This document shows, in pieces, positions 54,709-62,944 of a stretch of DNA of 64,000 nt (positions are counted from its first letter, which is position 1; every line of letters begins with the position of its first letter). The notes below the pieces were generated by a model. It saw only the letters and a list, made by a program, of their open reading frames with translations, did no database searches and had not been told where the DNA came from. The position numbers were made by a program, and so were the translations under genes. The DNA is from Flagellimonas algicola (GTDB taxonomy: Bacteria > Bacteroidota > Bacteroidia > Flavobacteriales > Flavobacteriaceae): contig NZ_VCNI01000002.1 of NCBI RefSeq assembly GCF_005937185.1, forward strand, positions 310,001-374,000, written 5' to 3'.

Positions 54709-55671
54709 ATGTTAGGCAGATTTTTCAATATAGGTCCCAATTCAGAAGTTGTGGGACTCAACGACAGGAATTTAAACCTTATTTATCCGAACAATCCACG
54801 AAAGCACTATGCACTTGCGGACGACAAGGTTAAATCCAAGGAAATCTTACATAAAAACCATATAGCCTGTGCGGAAACGTACGCGGTCATCAACCGTGTA
54901 AGTGAGATAAAGCGAACCTGGAATTCATGCAAGCAGTATGATTCCCTGGCCATTAAACCTGCCAATGGTTGTGGGGGAAACGGTATCAAAATATTGCGAA
55001 AAGAGCTGCACGACACCTGGATAAGTGGTAGCAAGATGATCAGTGACCAACAAGTGGTTCAGCATATCATGAGCATTATCTCTGGGGTATATTCTATGGG
55101 CTCCACGGACAGTTGCCTTATTGAGGAATGCATTGTTCCCCATCCATTTTTTGGTGAAATATACGGCACCGGGGTTCCTGATTTTAGGATCATTACCCTT
55201 AAACATAAACCTGTTTTGGCTATGCTCCGAATGCCCACTTCAAAATCTGATGGAAAGGCAAACCTGCACCAGAAGGGCGTAGGTATCGGGATTGACATCA
55301 ACAAAGGGACCTTGACCCAGGTCTTTGACGGGAGGCGTTATTTGGACCATCATCCTGACAACCCACAACCCATTACCGGGAAGCCCATTCCTTACTGGAA
55401 TGAGCTTATCGAAATATCAAAAGCGACGGCCAAAGCATTTCCGCTGGATTACTTGGGCATCGACTTGGTCATTGACAAAACAAAGGGGCCACAAGTAATG
55501 GAAGTAAACGTAAGACCAGGCTTGGGCATTCAGTTGGTCAACAAAATGGGGTTGCGTAAGGCCATTGCGCTTGCTGAAGAACAACAAAGCAAGTATGTCC
55601 CCATCCGAAAATTATCTCAATACAAAGAATCACCAATTCTTAAACCTATTGGCGAACAACTAGTAGGCTAA
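54709..55671 (+). CDS. RimK-like ATP-grasp ligase (alpha-L-glutamate ligase-like)
   Basis: About 320 residues from ATG 54709; a TTG at 54703 is in frame but less likely. An ATP-grasp ligase: LAIKPANGCGGNGIKIL (ATP-binding lysine and Gly loop), LIEECIVPHPFFGEIYGTGVPDFRII, LRMPTSKSDGKANLHQKGVGIGID and MEVNVRPGLGIQL (Mg-binding Glu/Asn). It is cytoplasmic and joins a carboxylate to an amine, typically adding amino acids. It is translationally linked to the transglutaminase-7TM gene and followed 14 nt later by an outer-membrane protein. The substrate is unknown. Confidence 0.88.
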   Translation: MLGRFFNIGPNSEVVGLNDRNLNLIYPNNPRKHYALADDKVKSKEILHKNHIACAETYAVINRVSEIKRTWNSCKQYDSLAIKPANGCGGNGIKILRKELHDTWISGSKMISDQQVVQHIMSIISGVYSMGSTDSCLIEECIVPHPFFGEIYGTGVPDFRIITLKHKPVLAMLRMPTSKSDGKANLHQKGVGIGIDINKGTLTQVFDGRRYLDHHPDNPQPITGKPIPYWNELIEISKATAKAFPLDYLGIDLVIDKTKGPQVMEVNVRPGLGIQLVNKMGLRKAIALAEEQQSKYVPIRKLSQYKESPILKPIGEQLVG

Positions 55672-55685
55672 AACATAATCCAGTC

Positions 55686-56816
55686 ATGAAAAAAATATAT
55701 ATCAGCATTTGTATAAGCTTGGTTTCCTTTGTCCTTGTTGGACAGGAAAGACATCAATTGGAAATTGCCACATTGGGTGGTTATGAGTACAACTATTTTA
55801 AAAGTCCTACCATGATCAGCACTGATGATGGCATTTTAACCGAAGAAGATTTGATTTCCAGCAGTTTCTATCAAGACATTAGCGCTGACTACGGTTTTCG
55901 CTATAAATGGGGGGCTGATCGCCTACGGTTCTATGCCCTCCCCTATGCCAGAATTTTTCAAGAGAACATGGACGACAGTTATTGGAGTATCGATTCCAAA
56001 ATCAAATATGATCATAAGTTCAATAGAAAAACACGATTCTTTGCAGGCTTGAACTTCAAAAGAATGAACCGTGAAGGGTTGGATGGAGCCCAAGATGTAT
56101 TGGTGAATCCATTAGGGTATACCCTCTTAGGTTCTGAACTGGAATTGGAACGTACCAACGCCAAGAATGTAATCAGTCGAATTGGGCTTTTCCATAATTT
56201 CAAGAATTTTGATGCCTTTGGGACCCGAGATTTGGAATACCACGAATTTGGTAGTCAGCTTAAATTGGAAAAGGAATTTGAGAAACAGGATTTAGAACAC
56301 ACCCTTGGGTTTCTTGCTTATTACAAAGTGCGGTTGTACAACACCTTCAATGCATCTGAAATATCCAGTGAAGGTAATCGGGATTGGCGCTATATCAGAG
56401 CCACTGCGTATTACGAGTATCCTATCAGCAAATCCATACGATTAAAACCCAGTGTCACCTATTACCAACGTATGGACCCATTGGCCAATCGTTCTGGATT
56501 TCGGCAATATGGCCCCTCTTTGGGTCTCTATGTAAAAACCAAAAGAACCAGAATACGATCTCAAATTGAATACCTGAAACGGAATTATACCGATATACTG
56601 GCACGAGACAATGAAGGCCTATTGGAAGAGAACATTACATACAATTACACGGATTTTTCTCTACGTTTTGAGCACCAACTAAGTCATAGTAGTTTTTCCC
56701 TTACGGGCAATCTATACAGTAGGTTGAGAACCACGAATTATTCAGATTTGGCAGCCCGATCTTTTAGGGGGTACCGAAATCAATATGCCGGGATCGGAAT
56801 AAAATGGGAACTATGA
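55686..56816 (+). CDS. Predicted outer-membrane beta-barrel protein
   Basis: A 376-residue protein with an SPI signal peptide (SLVSFVLVGQE). The rest is dense in alternating aromatic/polar strands and short turns, including DRLRFYALPYARIF, LEHTLGFLAYYKVRLYN and LRFEHQLSHSSFSLTGNLYSRL. It ends in a strand typical of barrels (NQYAGIGIKWEL). It is probably a 14-16 strand barrel; I do not recognise a named family. As third gene of the transglutaminase-ligase operon it may export, anchor or display the product of that pathway. Its stop lies inside the hairpin at 56806-56840. Confidence 0.75.
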   Translation: MKKIYISICISLVSFVLVGQERHQLEIATLGGYEYNYFKSPTMISTDDGILTEEDLISSSFYQDISADYGFRYKWGADRLRFYALPYARIFQENMDDSYWSIDSKIKYDHKFNRKTRFFAGLNFKRMNREGLDGAQDVLVNPLGYTLLGSELELERTNAKNVISRIGLFHNFKNFDAFGTRDLEYHEFGSQLKLEKEFEKQDLEHTLGFLAYYKVRLYNTFNASEISSEGNRDWRYIRATAYYEYPISKSIRLKPSVTYYQRMDPLANRSGFRQYGPSLGLYVKTKRTRIRSQIEYLKRNYTDILARDNEGLLEENITYNYTDFSLRFEHQLSHSSFSLTGNLYSRLRTTNYSDLAARSFRGYRNQYAGIGIKWEL

Positions 56817-56840
56817 AAATTTAGTGCATCCATAGTTCCC
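56806..56840. terminator. Perfect 10-bp hairpin between convergent genes
   Basis: GGGAACTATG (56806-56815) and CATAGTTCCC (56831-56840) pair exactly around 15 nt. The left arm contains the barrel gene's stop codon. There is no long T run; it probably limits read-through in both directions. Confidence 0.5.
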
Positions 56841-56847
56841 TCTCTAG

Positions 56848-58776
56848 CTAGTTGGACTTTTCCACCTGTATTTCGATGGATTGGTCAGATTCCATATCCA
56901 ACCAAAGTATAAGGTCGTTTCCATGTAGGGTCTTGCTGATTCCAACTTGGTAGTCTTTCCCTTTTTGGAGTCGATTGCCGTTCATGGATAATCTCAGGTC
57001 TTCCCCACCTTTCCAATTCCCAACAACAATGGCGGGGTCGATGATGGGGGAGTCAATCTTTCCCTCTATGGTAAAGGTCAATGTGCTAAATGCATTCTGC
57101 CCATTTTGTAATTGATATGCCATTTGGGTAGGATCATATCCATTGTTTGTATATCCAGTTCCCATGACGTTCAATTTAGCGGGTTTGTCCCAACTTTTGG
57201 CAAATGGAACCAAAGCTTGCACTTCACCTTTGGTCATTCCATGCAGCATCAACTTGGTCACCTTCTCTTCGGATTTCGCATAAGGCTCCCATTGGGCCTT
57301 ATCCGGCAGGTTTAAGGTTTCGATCATGGTGCCATCAGGTTCATTAAAATCCAAGGAATACACAAACTCGTTCTTCTTAGAAGCCAATTTTAGATTATCC
57401 AATGCAAAGGTTCTAGGTGTTTCCGAACCTTGAATCTCCAGATAAATTTCATACATTCTGCTTAAATCGGCCTCGTCTTTAAAGTCCTCTAATTGTATAT
57501 CTGCGGTGTAGGTGTTGAAGTTTTTATCGTTCAAGGTAAATCCCGTCCCCAATTTGGCAAGATCAATATCCTCGGTGATTTCTGAGGAACGGTCATACAT
57601 GATCAACTTGACATCCGAAGTCCATAGATTGGCATAGTCGAATGAAAAGCGAATCCCATTCCTTAAGTCTTCCGGCTTATCGAACATCAGGTCTATAGCT
57701 CCCCACTCAGTTGCCGTCCATTGAAGGGCTTGGTTTTGGATCATGGTTTTATAACCATAGCTTCCCCAACTGTCCACAGGTGGATCTATGGCCAATGCGA
57801 TATGGCCCAAGGAAGAATGTGAGGGTTTTTCCGCACTTTCCGCCCCCCTACCATCGCTGGCATCTTGGGAAACAGGCCAATGGTCCCACCAGTTGAAAAA
57901 GGAGTTCTTTCCAGTTCCGCGGTACGGGGTTATTAAATTATCAAACTCCTTTGGTGGTGACACCAAGGCAAAAGGATGCCACTCGCTTTTAAGGTTTACC
58001 TTAAAAATATTGGCCTTGGATGGGTTTTTGTCGAAAAGCGGGGCTCCATTTTCATCCCAAACATAGGTGATATGTTCCCCCTCCATATTTGCAATGGAAA
58101 TGGCCCCGTTTTGAATATTTTCGTGAGGCAACGTGCCTGGTTGGTTGATTACAATCGCTTCTTGAAATTCCATCCATTTGTGCAATCCACTGCTATGCGC
58201 AGTGATTTTGCGCACACCTTTAGCATTGGGATAAATGGTATAGTATTCGTCCACCCAATCAAACCAACCTGTTTCTTGGTCTATAAATGGATGCTCATAA
58301 CTCACATCAACCGGGGCGTATCGCCAATGGACCACTACGCGTGCATCATTACTTTCAATAATTCTAACTTGGGAATAGCGACATTGTTTATCGCTCATGG
58401 GCTCCACAATGCTAGTGGTGTTTGAGCTGTGTACATCCCTTCGCTCCACAAATTCGTTGGTATACCAAACGCCATTTTCCGACACCCATGCCGGAATGTA
58501 ACTGGTACCTCTCCAGAATACAAACTTATGTCCCCCATCTTCAAATTGCACCACCACATCTGGATGATTCCCAATACGCCAATCCTTGTCCCAAATGGGG
58601 TCGTACTCCAGTTTCGCATAATAGGCTCCAAACGCCCCCGGTCCATCTGGACCTGAAGGTAGTTTGTAGAGCTTGCCCTCCTGGGCCAAAGTTCCCACAA
58701 CACAAAATATCCCCAATACAAGTGCGGAGAGGATACGGTTAATTTCCAAGATTTCTTTTTTGATTGAATTTTTCAT
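56848..58776 (-). CDS. Uncharacterised secreted protein, RGT-MSDK family member D
   Basis: A 642-residue secreted protein, the shortest paralogue. It lacks the N-terminal LamG: the core begins soon after the signal peptide (GAFGAYYAKLEYDPIWDKDW). Landmarks are RGTSYIPAWVSENG, VEPMSDKQCRYS, RIIESNDARVVVHWRYA, EYYTIYPNAKGVRK, WWDHWPV, SHSSLGHIAL and LMLHGMTKGEVQAL. A CBM-like beta-sandwich of about 150 residues (ATEWGAIDLMFDKPEDLRNG to FALDNLKLASKK) is inserted between the DHWPV and GMTKG parts. It lies 29 nt after the G8/beta-helix protein gene, forming an operon, which links the family to extracellular glycan processing. Confidence 0.82.
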   Translation of the reverse strand: MKNSIKKEILEINRILSALVLGIFCVVGTLAQEGKLYKLPSGPDGPGAFGAYYAKLEYDPIWDKDWRIGNHPDVVVQFEDGGHKFVFWRGTSYIPAWVSENGVWYTNEFVERRDVHSSNTTSIVEPMSDKQCRYSQVRIIESNDARVVVHWRYAPVDVSYEHPFIDQETGWFDWVDEYYTIYPNAKGVRKITAHSSGLHKWMEFQEAIVINQPGTLPHENIQNGAISIANMEGEHITYVWDENGAPLFDKNPSKANIFKVNLKSEWHPFALVSPPKEFDNLITPYRGTGKNSFFNWWDHWPVSQDASDGRGAESAEKPSHSSLGHIALAIDPPVDSWGSYGYKTMIQNQALQWTATEWGAIDLMFDKPEDLRNGIRFSFDYANLWTSDVKLIMYDRSSEITEDIDLAKLGTGFTLNDKNFNTYTADIQLEDFKDEADLSRMYEIYLEIQGSETPRTFALDNLKLASKKNEFVYSLDFNEPDGTMIETLNLPDKAQWEPYAKSEEKVTKLMLHGMTKGEVQALVPFAKSWDKPAKLNVMGTGYTNNGYDPTQMAYQLQNGQNAFSTLTFTIEGKIDSPIIDPAIVVGNWKGGEDLRLSMNGNRLQKGKDYQVGISKTLHGNDLILWLDMESDQSIEIQVEKSN

Positions 58777-58805
58777 TTTTCAAATAGTTTTCGTTTGACC
58801 TAGTT

Positions 58806-61800
58806 TTACTTCTTGATGATTTTATAGGATCCGTTTTTGCCTTCACAACCTACCTTGACGACATAAGCACCAGGCACAAGACTATCCGTAGGAATCCTGG
58901 CCTGTTGGGCTTCAATCTGGTAATCCTCTTGTTGGATCAATGTCCCACCCATAGAGAAAATTCCAACGTCTATCGACTTGATCCTTTTTGATGGAACGCT
59001 TATGGTAAAATAATCACTGACCGGGTTTGGGTAAAGTTCGATAAGCTCGTACAGCTCTGCCTTGTACCCCATTTGTCCTTCACATGCCTTATCCGAAGTC
59101 ACTGTTATTTTATCACCATGCTCTACTGGGACCTTAAATTCCTTGCTATTAAAACGACCTACAACATCCTTGTTCACCCGAACAGTGAAGGGTGCGGTCC
59201 CATTGACAATTTCCACGGACAATTGATGGTCCTGTCCCGTTTTTGCAACAAGGTAGGTGCTCCCTGAAATTTCACTTCCTGCCGTTATGGCCATCTCGTA
59301 GCAACGCTGGCAATCACTCGCTGCACCAATATAGCTGATGCACAATTCGTAGTTTCCCGAAGTCAGCCCATCAATTTGGGTTTCTTCTGTAAACGGATAA
59401 TCTACCTCATTGACCTTCGCATTATATACTCCTGATTGGGCACTACTGATGCGGATGCTACCATTGTTCTTTCCCAAACAGGTTTCTCCCACGACTTTGA
59501 TGTCAAAATTATTTTGCCCCAAATCATCCAATGGACAGCCCTCCACGCTTATGCCCAAAACCTTGCCTCCAACAACCAAAGGATGCGGGACGGCTGTTAT
59601 AGGTGTAATAGCTCCGGCAAAGGACTGCCCATTATTTTGTGCACTTAGCTGTTGGTTGGTCTTACCAACATATCGGTTATCGATACACTCATCACCATTT
59701 TCAAGGGTACATCTGGCTTCATTGGTGATGGCAACGTAATTGGCATCTTGCGCATTGTAATAGACTTGAGAATCCTTGAATGGACCAAAATCAAAGGAAA
59801 TGTTCTGTGGGGTAAAGAACCAATTCTCTTCTTTGGCATCCGCCAACAGGGCAAATCCATCCTGGTCAAAATTATGGTTGTGTAGTTGTGGCAAGAGCAC
59901 AATATTCTTGTGCGCATTCAAAAAATTGATAGGACCTGCAGACTCCTTTATCGCGACTCTTGGATATCCTCCATCAAAGACCATAGGAAAATCTTCATTG
60001 GGTTGCTGGGTCGGATTTTTAATCTCAATATCGGTCCCTGAATTATTGAAAGTTCCCCCATCAATGGTTACATTGGCATTTAATGCAGTGGTAAGCCCAA
60101 CGGCATTCCCAGAAAAACCTTCAATGGTATTGTTGATCAAGTTCCAGTTGTAGGTATTGTGGTAAAAATCAAGATCTATCCCAATTGCAACAGGTTCTTC
60201 GGCCACTACTCCTGGGAGGGGATTGGCCCCATAATTTTCAAATTCCGTGGAAGCATTATAACCTACCACCCTGGAGTTTTGGATGGTCACGTTGGAGGTA
60301 TGGTTATGCCCAAAACCCCTTCTTCTGATGTTCCATAGTATGGTATTGTCAAAAACCAAGTTAAGCTGTTGGCGATAAATATCCGGAGTAAGGTTCATCC
60401 ATTCTTCTGGATCATTACTTTCCTCTCTGCTCAAGTGAAACTCCGTATGCACATAATAGGTATGCACGCCCCTAGCCAAGGTGTAGGCAGTATTGTTGCG
60501 AAACGGACGGGGCTGTAGGTACCAAATGTCCAGTACAAACCCTGGATAATGCGCTTTCCAATCCTTCAGGGCCTGGTTCAGAACAGGAAATTCCGCAGCC
60601 GGTACATGGGTATCAATATCGCCGCGGGCCATTCCCAATCCTTTTTCAATAAGTCCGTCTACCCAGTATACATATGCATGGCCGGTAGATCCTGCCACCA
60701 CGTTCCCTTCAACGGTAACGCCGGTCCCGTGAAACCAAAAACCATCGCCTTGCCAAGCAAAATCCTGTCTCCCTTCCCTGATATCGGCCAAAGCTTGGGT
60801 AGGACCACCTTCAAAATATGAGTTCCTTGGCCTTGGAACTGCTGTCATAGGCTCTGTGGGGTTATAGGTCCGTATGGCAATGTTCTCTATAAAGGAACCT
60901 GTTTCGTTCCCCGATTCGGTACAAAATGCACTCCCTACTACGTCATAGCTTACATTCCTGACAAAGTTGACACGGGAAGAATGGTTCACAAAACCCCACC
61001 CCGGATCATTATTGACTACACAACCTTCCACATGGGCCGGGTCTGGCAAAAAGGCCTTGGCCGGGTACACACTGGTATCCACTGCACCTCTATGGAAGTG
61101 AAAAGAATAACGCCCCCTGGGATTCCTCCCTCCGTTGGGCACCGGTGAACCTGTGTCCTGACCTCTTTCCAAATCTTCAAAATCCCAATCATCCAAAATG
61201 ATGGATTTGTCTGTCCTTCCCGTATTGTTGGCTTCTACATATCGCAAATCCACATCTTGATTGTGCATGAACATCATGTGGCCCCTTGGCTTGCGAAATT
61301 CCCCGCTGATGGAAGTCACACTTGGATTTTCAGAAGTAACAATGATGTTTCTGGTCAAATTTGCCAAGTGCACATCAAGATCAGCAGCTTGTGATGGCGC
61401 CTTATGGTCTAGGGTCAATGGGCTTTGTAGGGTGATTACATTTCCCGAAATCTCGAATATTTCCACTACCTCATCGCTGGTAAAGCTATTGATATCAGTC
61501 CCTGCCAATGCCAACTTGTCCCCAATCCTCCAACCCGAGGGTGCGGAATTGAGGACCAACTGGGTTGCACCAGCATCCGGTTGATTTGCATTATCAAAGG
61601 CCAACCAATTGGTCTTGTCCGCTCCGTGCATCCGAACGGGGCCCATAAGCACAGCTCCTGGGGCAAATCTTTGCGGGTCAAACGTTTGTGTAGTCCCTCC
61701 TCTTTCCGCAAAAACCAGTTTTGCAGTAACAGAGGTATCCACTTTATTTGCAGCTGTCCCAATCTCAAAGGAACCGCCCATTTCGCTGACCAAGTATTCT

Positions 61801-62135
61801 GTGCGTAATTCGGTATTGACATTGGTTGCATATTGTAACTTCCCGCCTTGAGCTATTCGAACTGATTTAAACTCCTGTGCGATAAGCCCATCCACGGTAA
61901 CGATTATGCCGTTCGGGATCAAAACTCTGTCATCGTCCGATGGCAGATTGCCTCCCCATGTGGAAGATGCACTCCAGTTGCCACTTTGGCTGGCTGTGAT
62001 CGTTGGGGTACCCGCGACGTCCACAGGTGATTGCCCTAATCCCACACACTGTGCAAACACCAAGCACAGCACAAAAGCAGCAAAGTGTTTACAATTCTTA
62101 ACTCTTTTTGACAAATTGATGTAATTGTTGATCAT
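58806..62135 (-). CDS. G8 domain/right-handed beta-helix protein with T9SS C-terminus
   Basis: A 1109-residue secreted protein. Signal peptide (about 1-35), G8 domain (about 45-165, GNWSASSTWGGNLPSDDDRVLIP), parallel beta-helix (about 240-740, many NTxxxxxFN-type turns), SprB-like repeat (NFDIKVVGETCLGKNNGSI), and a type IX secretion sorting domain (about 1030-1109, LIELYPNPVSDYF to KVGCEGKNGSYKIIKK). It is exported through the Por system and probably surface anchored. Beta-helix proteins of this type commonly act on or bind polysaccharides; catalytic residues are not identifiable here. Co-transcribed with family D; a close paralogue starts beyond the window edge. Confidence 0.9.
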   Translation of the reverse strand: MINNYINLSKRVKNCKHFAAFVLCLVFAQCVGLGQSPVDVAGTPTITASQSGNWSASSTWGGNLPSDDDRVLIPNGIIVTVDGLIAQEFKSVRIAQGGKLQYATNVNTELRTEYLVSEMGGSFEIGTAANKVDTSVTAKLVFAERGGTTQTFDPQRFAPGAVLMGPVRMHGADKTNWLAFDNANQPDAGATQLVLNSAPSGWRIGDKLALAGTDINSFTSDEVVEIFEISGNVITLQSPLTLDHKAPSQAADLDVHLANLTRNIIVTSENPSVTSISGEFRKPRGHMMFMHNQDVDLRYVEANNTGRTDKSIILDDWDFEDLERGQDTGSPVPNGGRNPRGRYSFHFHRGAVDTSVYPAKAFLPDPAHVEGCVVNNDPGWGFVNHSSRVNFVRNVSYDVVGSAFCTESGNETGSFIENIAIRTYNPTEPMTAVPRPRNSYFEGGPTQALADIREGRQDFAWQGDGFWFHGTGVTVEGNVVAGSTGHAYVYWVDGLIEKGLGMARGDIDTHVPAAEFPVLNQALKDWKAHYPGFVLDIWYLQPRPFRNNTAYTLARGVHTYYVHTEFHLSREESNDPEEWMNLTPDIYRQQLNLVFDNTILWNIRRRGFGHNHTSNVTIQNSRVVGYNASTEFENYGANPLPGVVAEEPVAIGIDLDFYHNTYNWNLINNTIEGFSGNAVGLTTALNANVTIDGGTFNNSGTDIEIKNPTQQPNEDFPMVFDGGYPRVAIKESAGPINFLNAHKNIVLLPQLHNHNFDQDGFALLADAKEENWFFTPQNISFDFGPFKDSQVYYNAQDANYVAITNEARCTLENGDECIDNRYVGKTNQQLSAQNNGQSFAGAITPITAVPHPLVVGGKVLGISVEGCPLDDLGQNNFDIKVVGETCLGKNNGSIRISSAQSGVYNAKVNEVDYPFTEETQIDGLTSGNYELCISYIGAASDCQRCYEMAITAGSEISGSTYLVAKTGQDHQLSVEIVNGTAPFTVRVNKDVVGRFNSKEFKVPVEHGDKITVTSDKACEGQMGYKAELYELIELYPNPVSDYFTISVPSKRIKSIDVGIFSMGGTLIQQEDYQIEAQQARIPTDSLVPGAYVVKVGCEGKNGSYKIIKK

Positions 62136-62172
62136 CCGTTCTACTCGTTTTTACTTTCACTAATAAGTTGCT

Positions 62173-62212
62173 AAAAAAGACCGCCAGCTTTGTCTCTATC
62201 AAGCCGGCGGTC
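62173..62212 (-). terminator. Intrinsic terminator downstream of FN3-like lipoprotein
   Basis: GACCGCC with GGCGGTC, extended by GCTT with AAGC after a single mismatch, forms an 11-bp stem. On the minus strand it is followed by six T (complement of 62173-62178). It separates the two G8 units. Confidence 0.8.
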
Positions 62213-62225
62213 CACACCATCCAAA

Positions 62226-62942
62226 TCAATCAATCTTAAAATTCCAAACTGGTCCTACCGACGCAGATTGTTTGTCATCCTTAACCACAATCCGCCAATA
62301 ATAGGTGCCGGAACCTTGAAGATCAACAGTTCTGATTGTTTCCGAAACACCCGCGGTCAATAAAGCCGGCGGATTGGACGTCCCGAAATATATATCATAG
62401 GTAAGTGCATCGTTATCAGGATCTTCCCCCGACCATGTTAAATCTGCGGTGCCTCCAACAACCGTAGCTTCGTTGGCCGGAGAGACCAAAGTTGGTTGAT
62501 AAGGGACACTATTTGTAGTTGCCTCAGGTTCCGTTACAAACTTCCATACCTCAGAAGTAGCGTTCTCCTCCGACCCCGATCTTTTGGTTATAATTCGCCA
62601 ATAATAGGTCGTATTCCGTTCTAGGGTATAGACCTTTGTATTTCCGCTAACCACTTCCTGGAACACAGAGGTTGAAAAGCCATTATCCTTGGATACCTCA
62701 ATTTCTTGGGTAGTCGTACCCGTATTGCTATCCGACCATCTGAATTCCAAATTAAAGTTGGTACAAATAAGATCATTGGTCGGAAACTCCAATTTTGCTG
62801 CTTTAAGGGGTACCTCATTACCTGGCCCAGGCCCTGGGCCTCCGCCAGGTTCATCGTCTCCTTTAGAGCAAGAGCTGTTGAACATTATCACTGAAAAAAC
62901 CACGAGGGCTAGGACCACCCTACTTTTATTTATTATTTTCAT
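62226..62942 (-). CDS. Lipoprotein with tandem fibronectin III-like domains
   Basis: A 238-residue lipoprotein (Cys25, NSSC) with a short Gly/Pro-rich linker (PGGGPGPGPG). Two beta-sandwich repeats of FN3-like type follow (about 50-140 and 145-238). Each ends in TYYWRI plus a strand with WKF or WNF. The second holds DPDNDALTYDIYFG. It is an accessory surface protein, probably for binding or spacing, with no catalytic motif. It starts 2 nt after the end of the upstream G8 paralogue, so the two are co-transcribed, and a terminator follows at 62173-62212. Confidence 0.82.
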   Translation of the reverse strand: MKIINKSRVVLALVVFSVIMFNSSCSKGDDEPGGGPGPGPGNEVPLKAAKLEFPTNDLICTNFNLEFRWSDSNTGTTTQEIEVSKDNGFSTSVFQEVVSGNTKVYTLERNTTYYWRIITKRSGSEENATSEVWKFVTEPEATTNSVPYQPTLVSPANEATVVGGTADLTWSGEDPDNDALTYDIYFGTSNPPALLTAGVSETIRTVDLQGSGTYYWRIVVKDDKQSASVGPVWNFKID

Positions 62943-62944
62943 TT

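Noticed and set aside
54709..55671. Linking the glutamate-ligase-like gene to the acidic inserts
   Set aside because: The inserts are encoded in DNA as Glu/Asp codons, so no ligase is needed to explain them.
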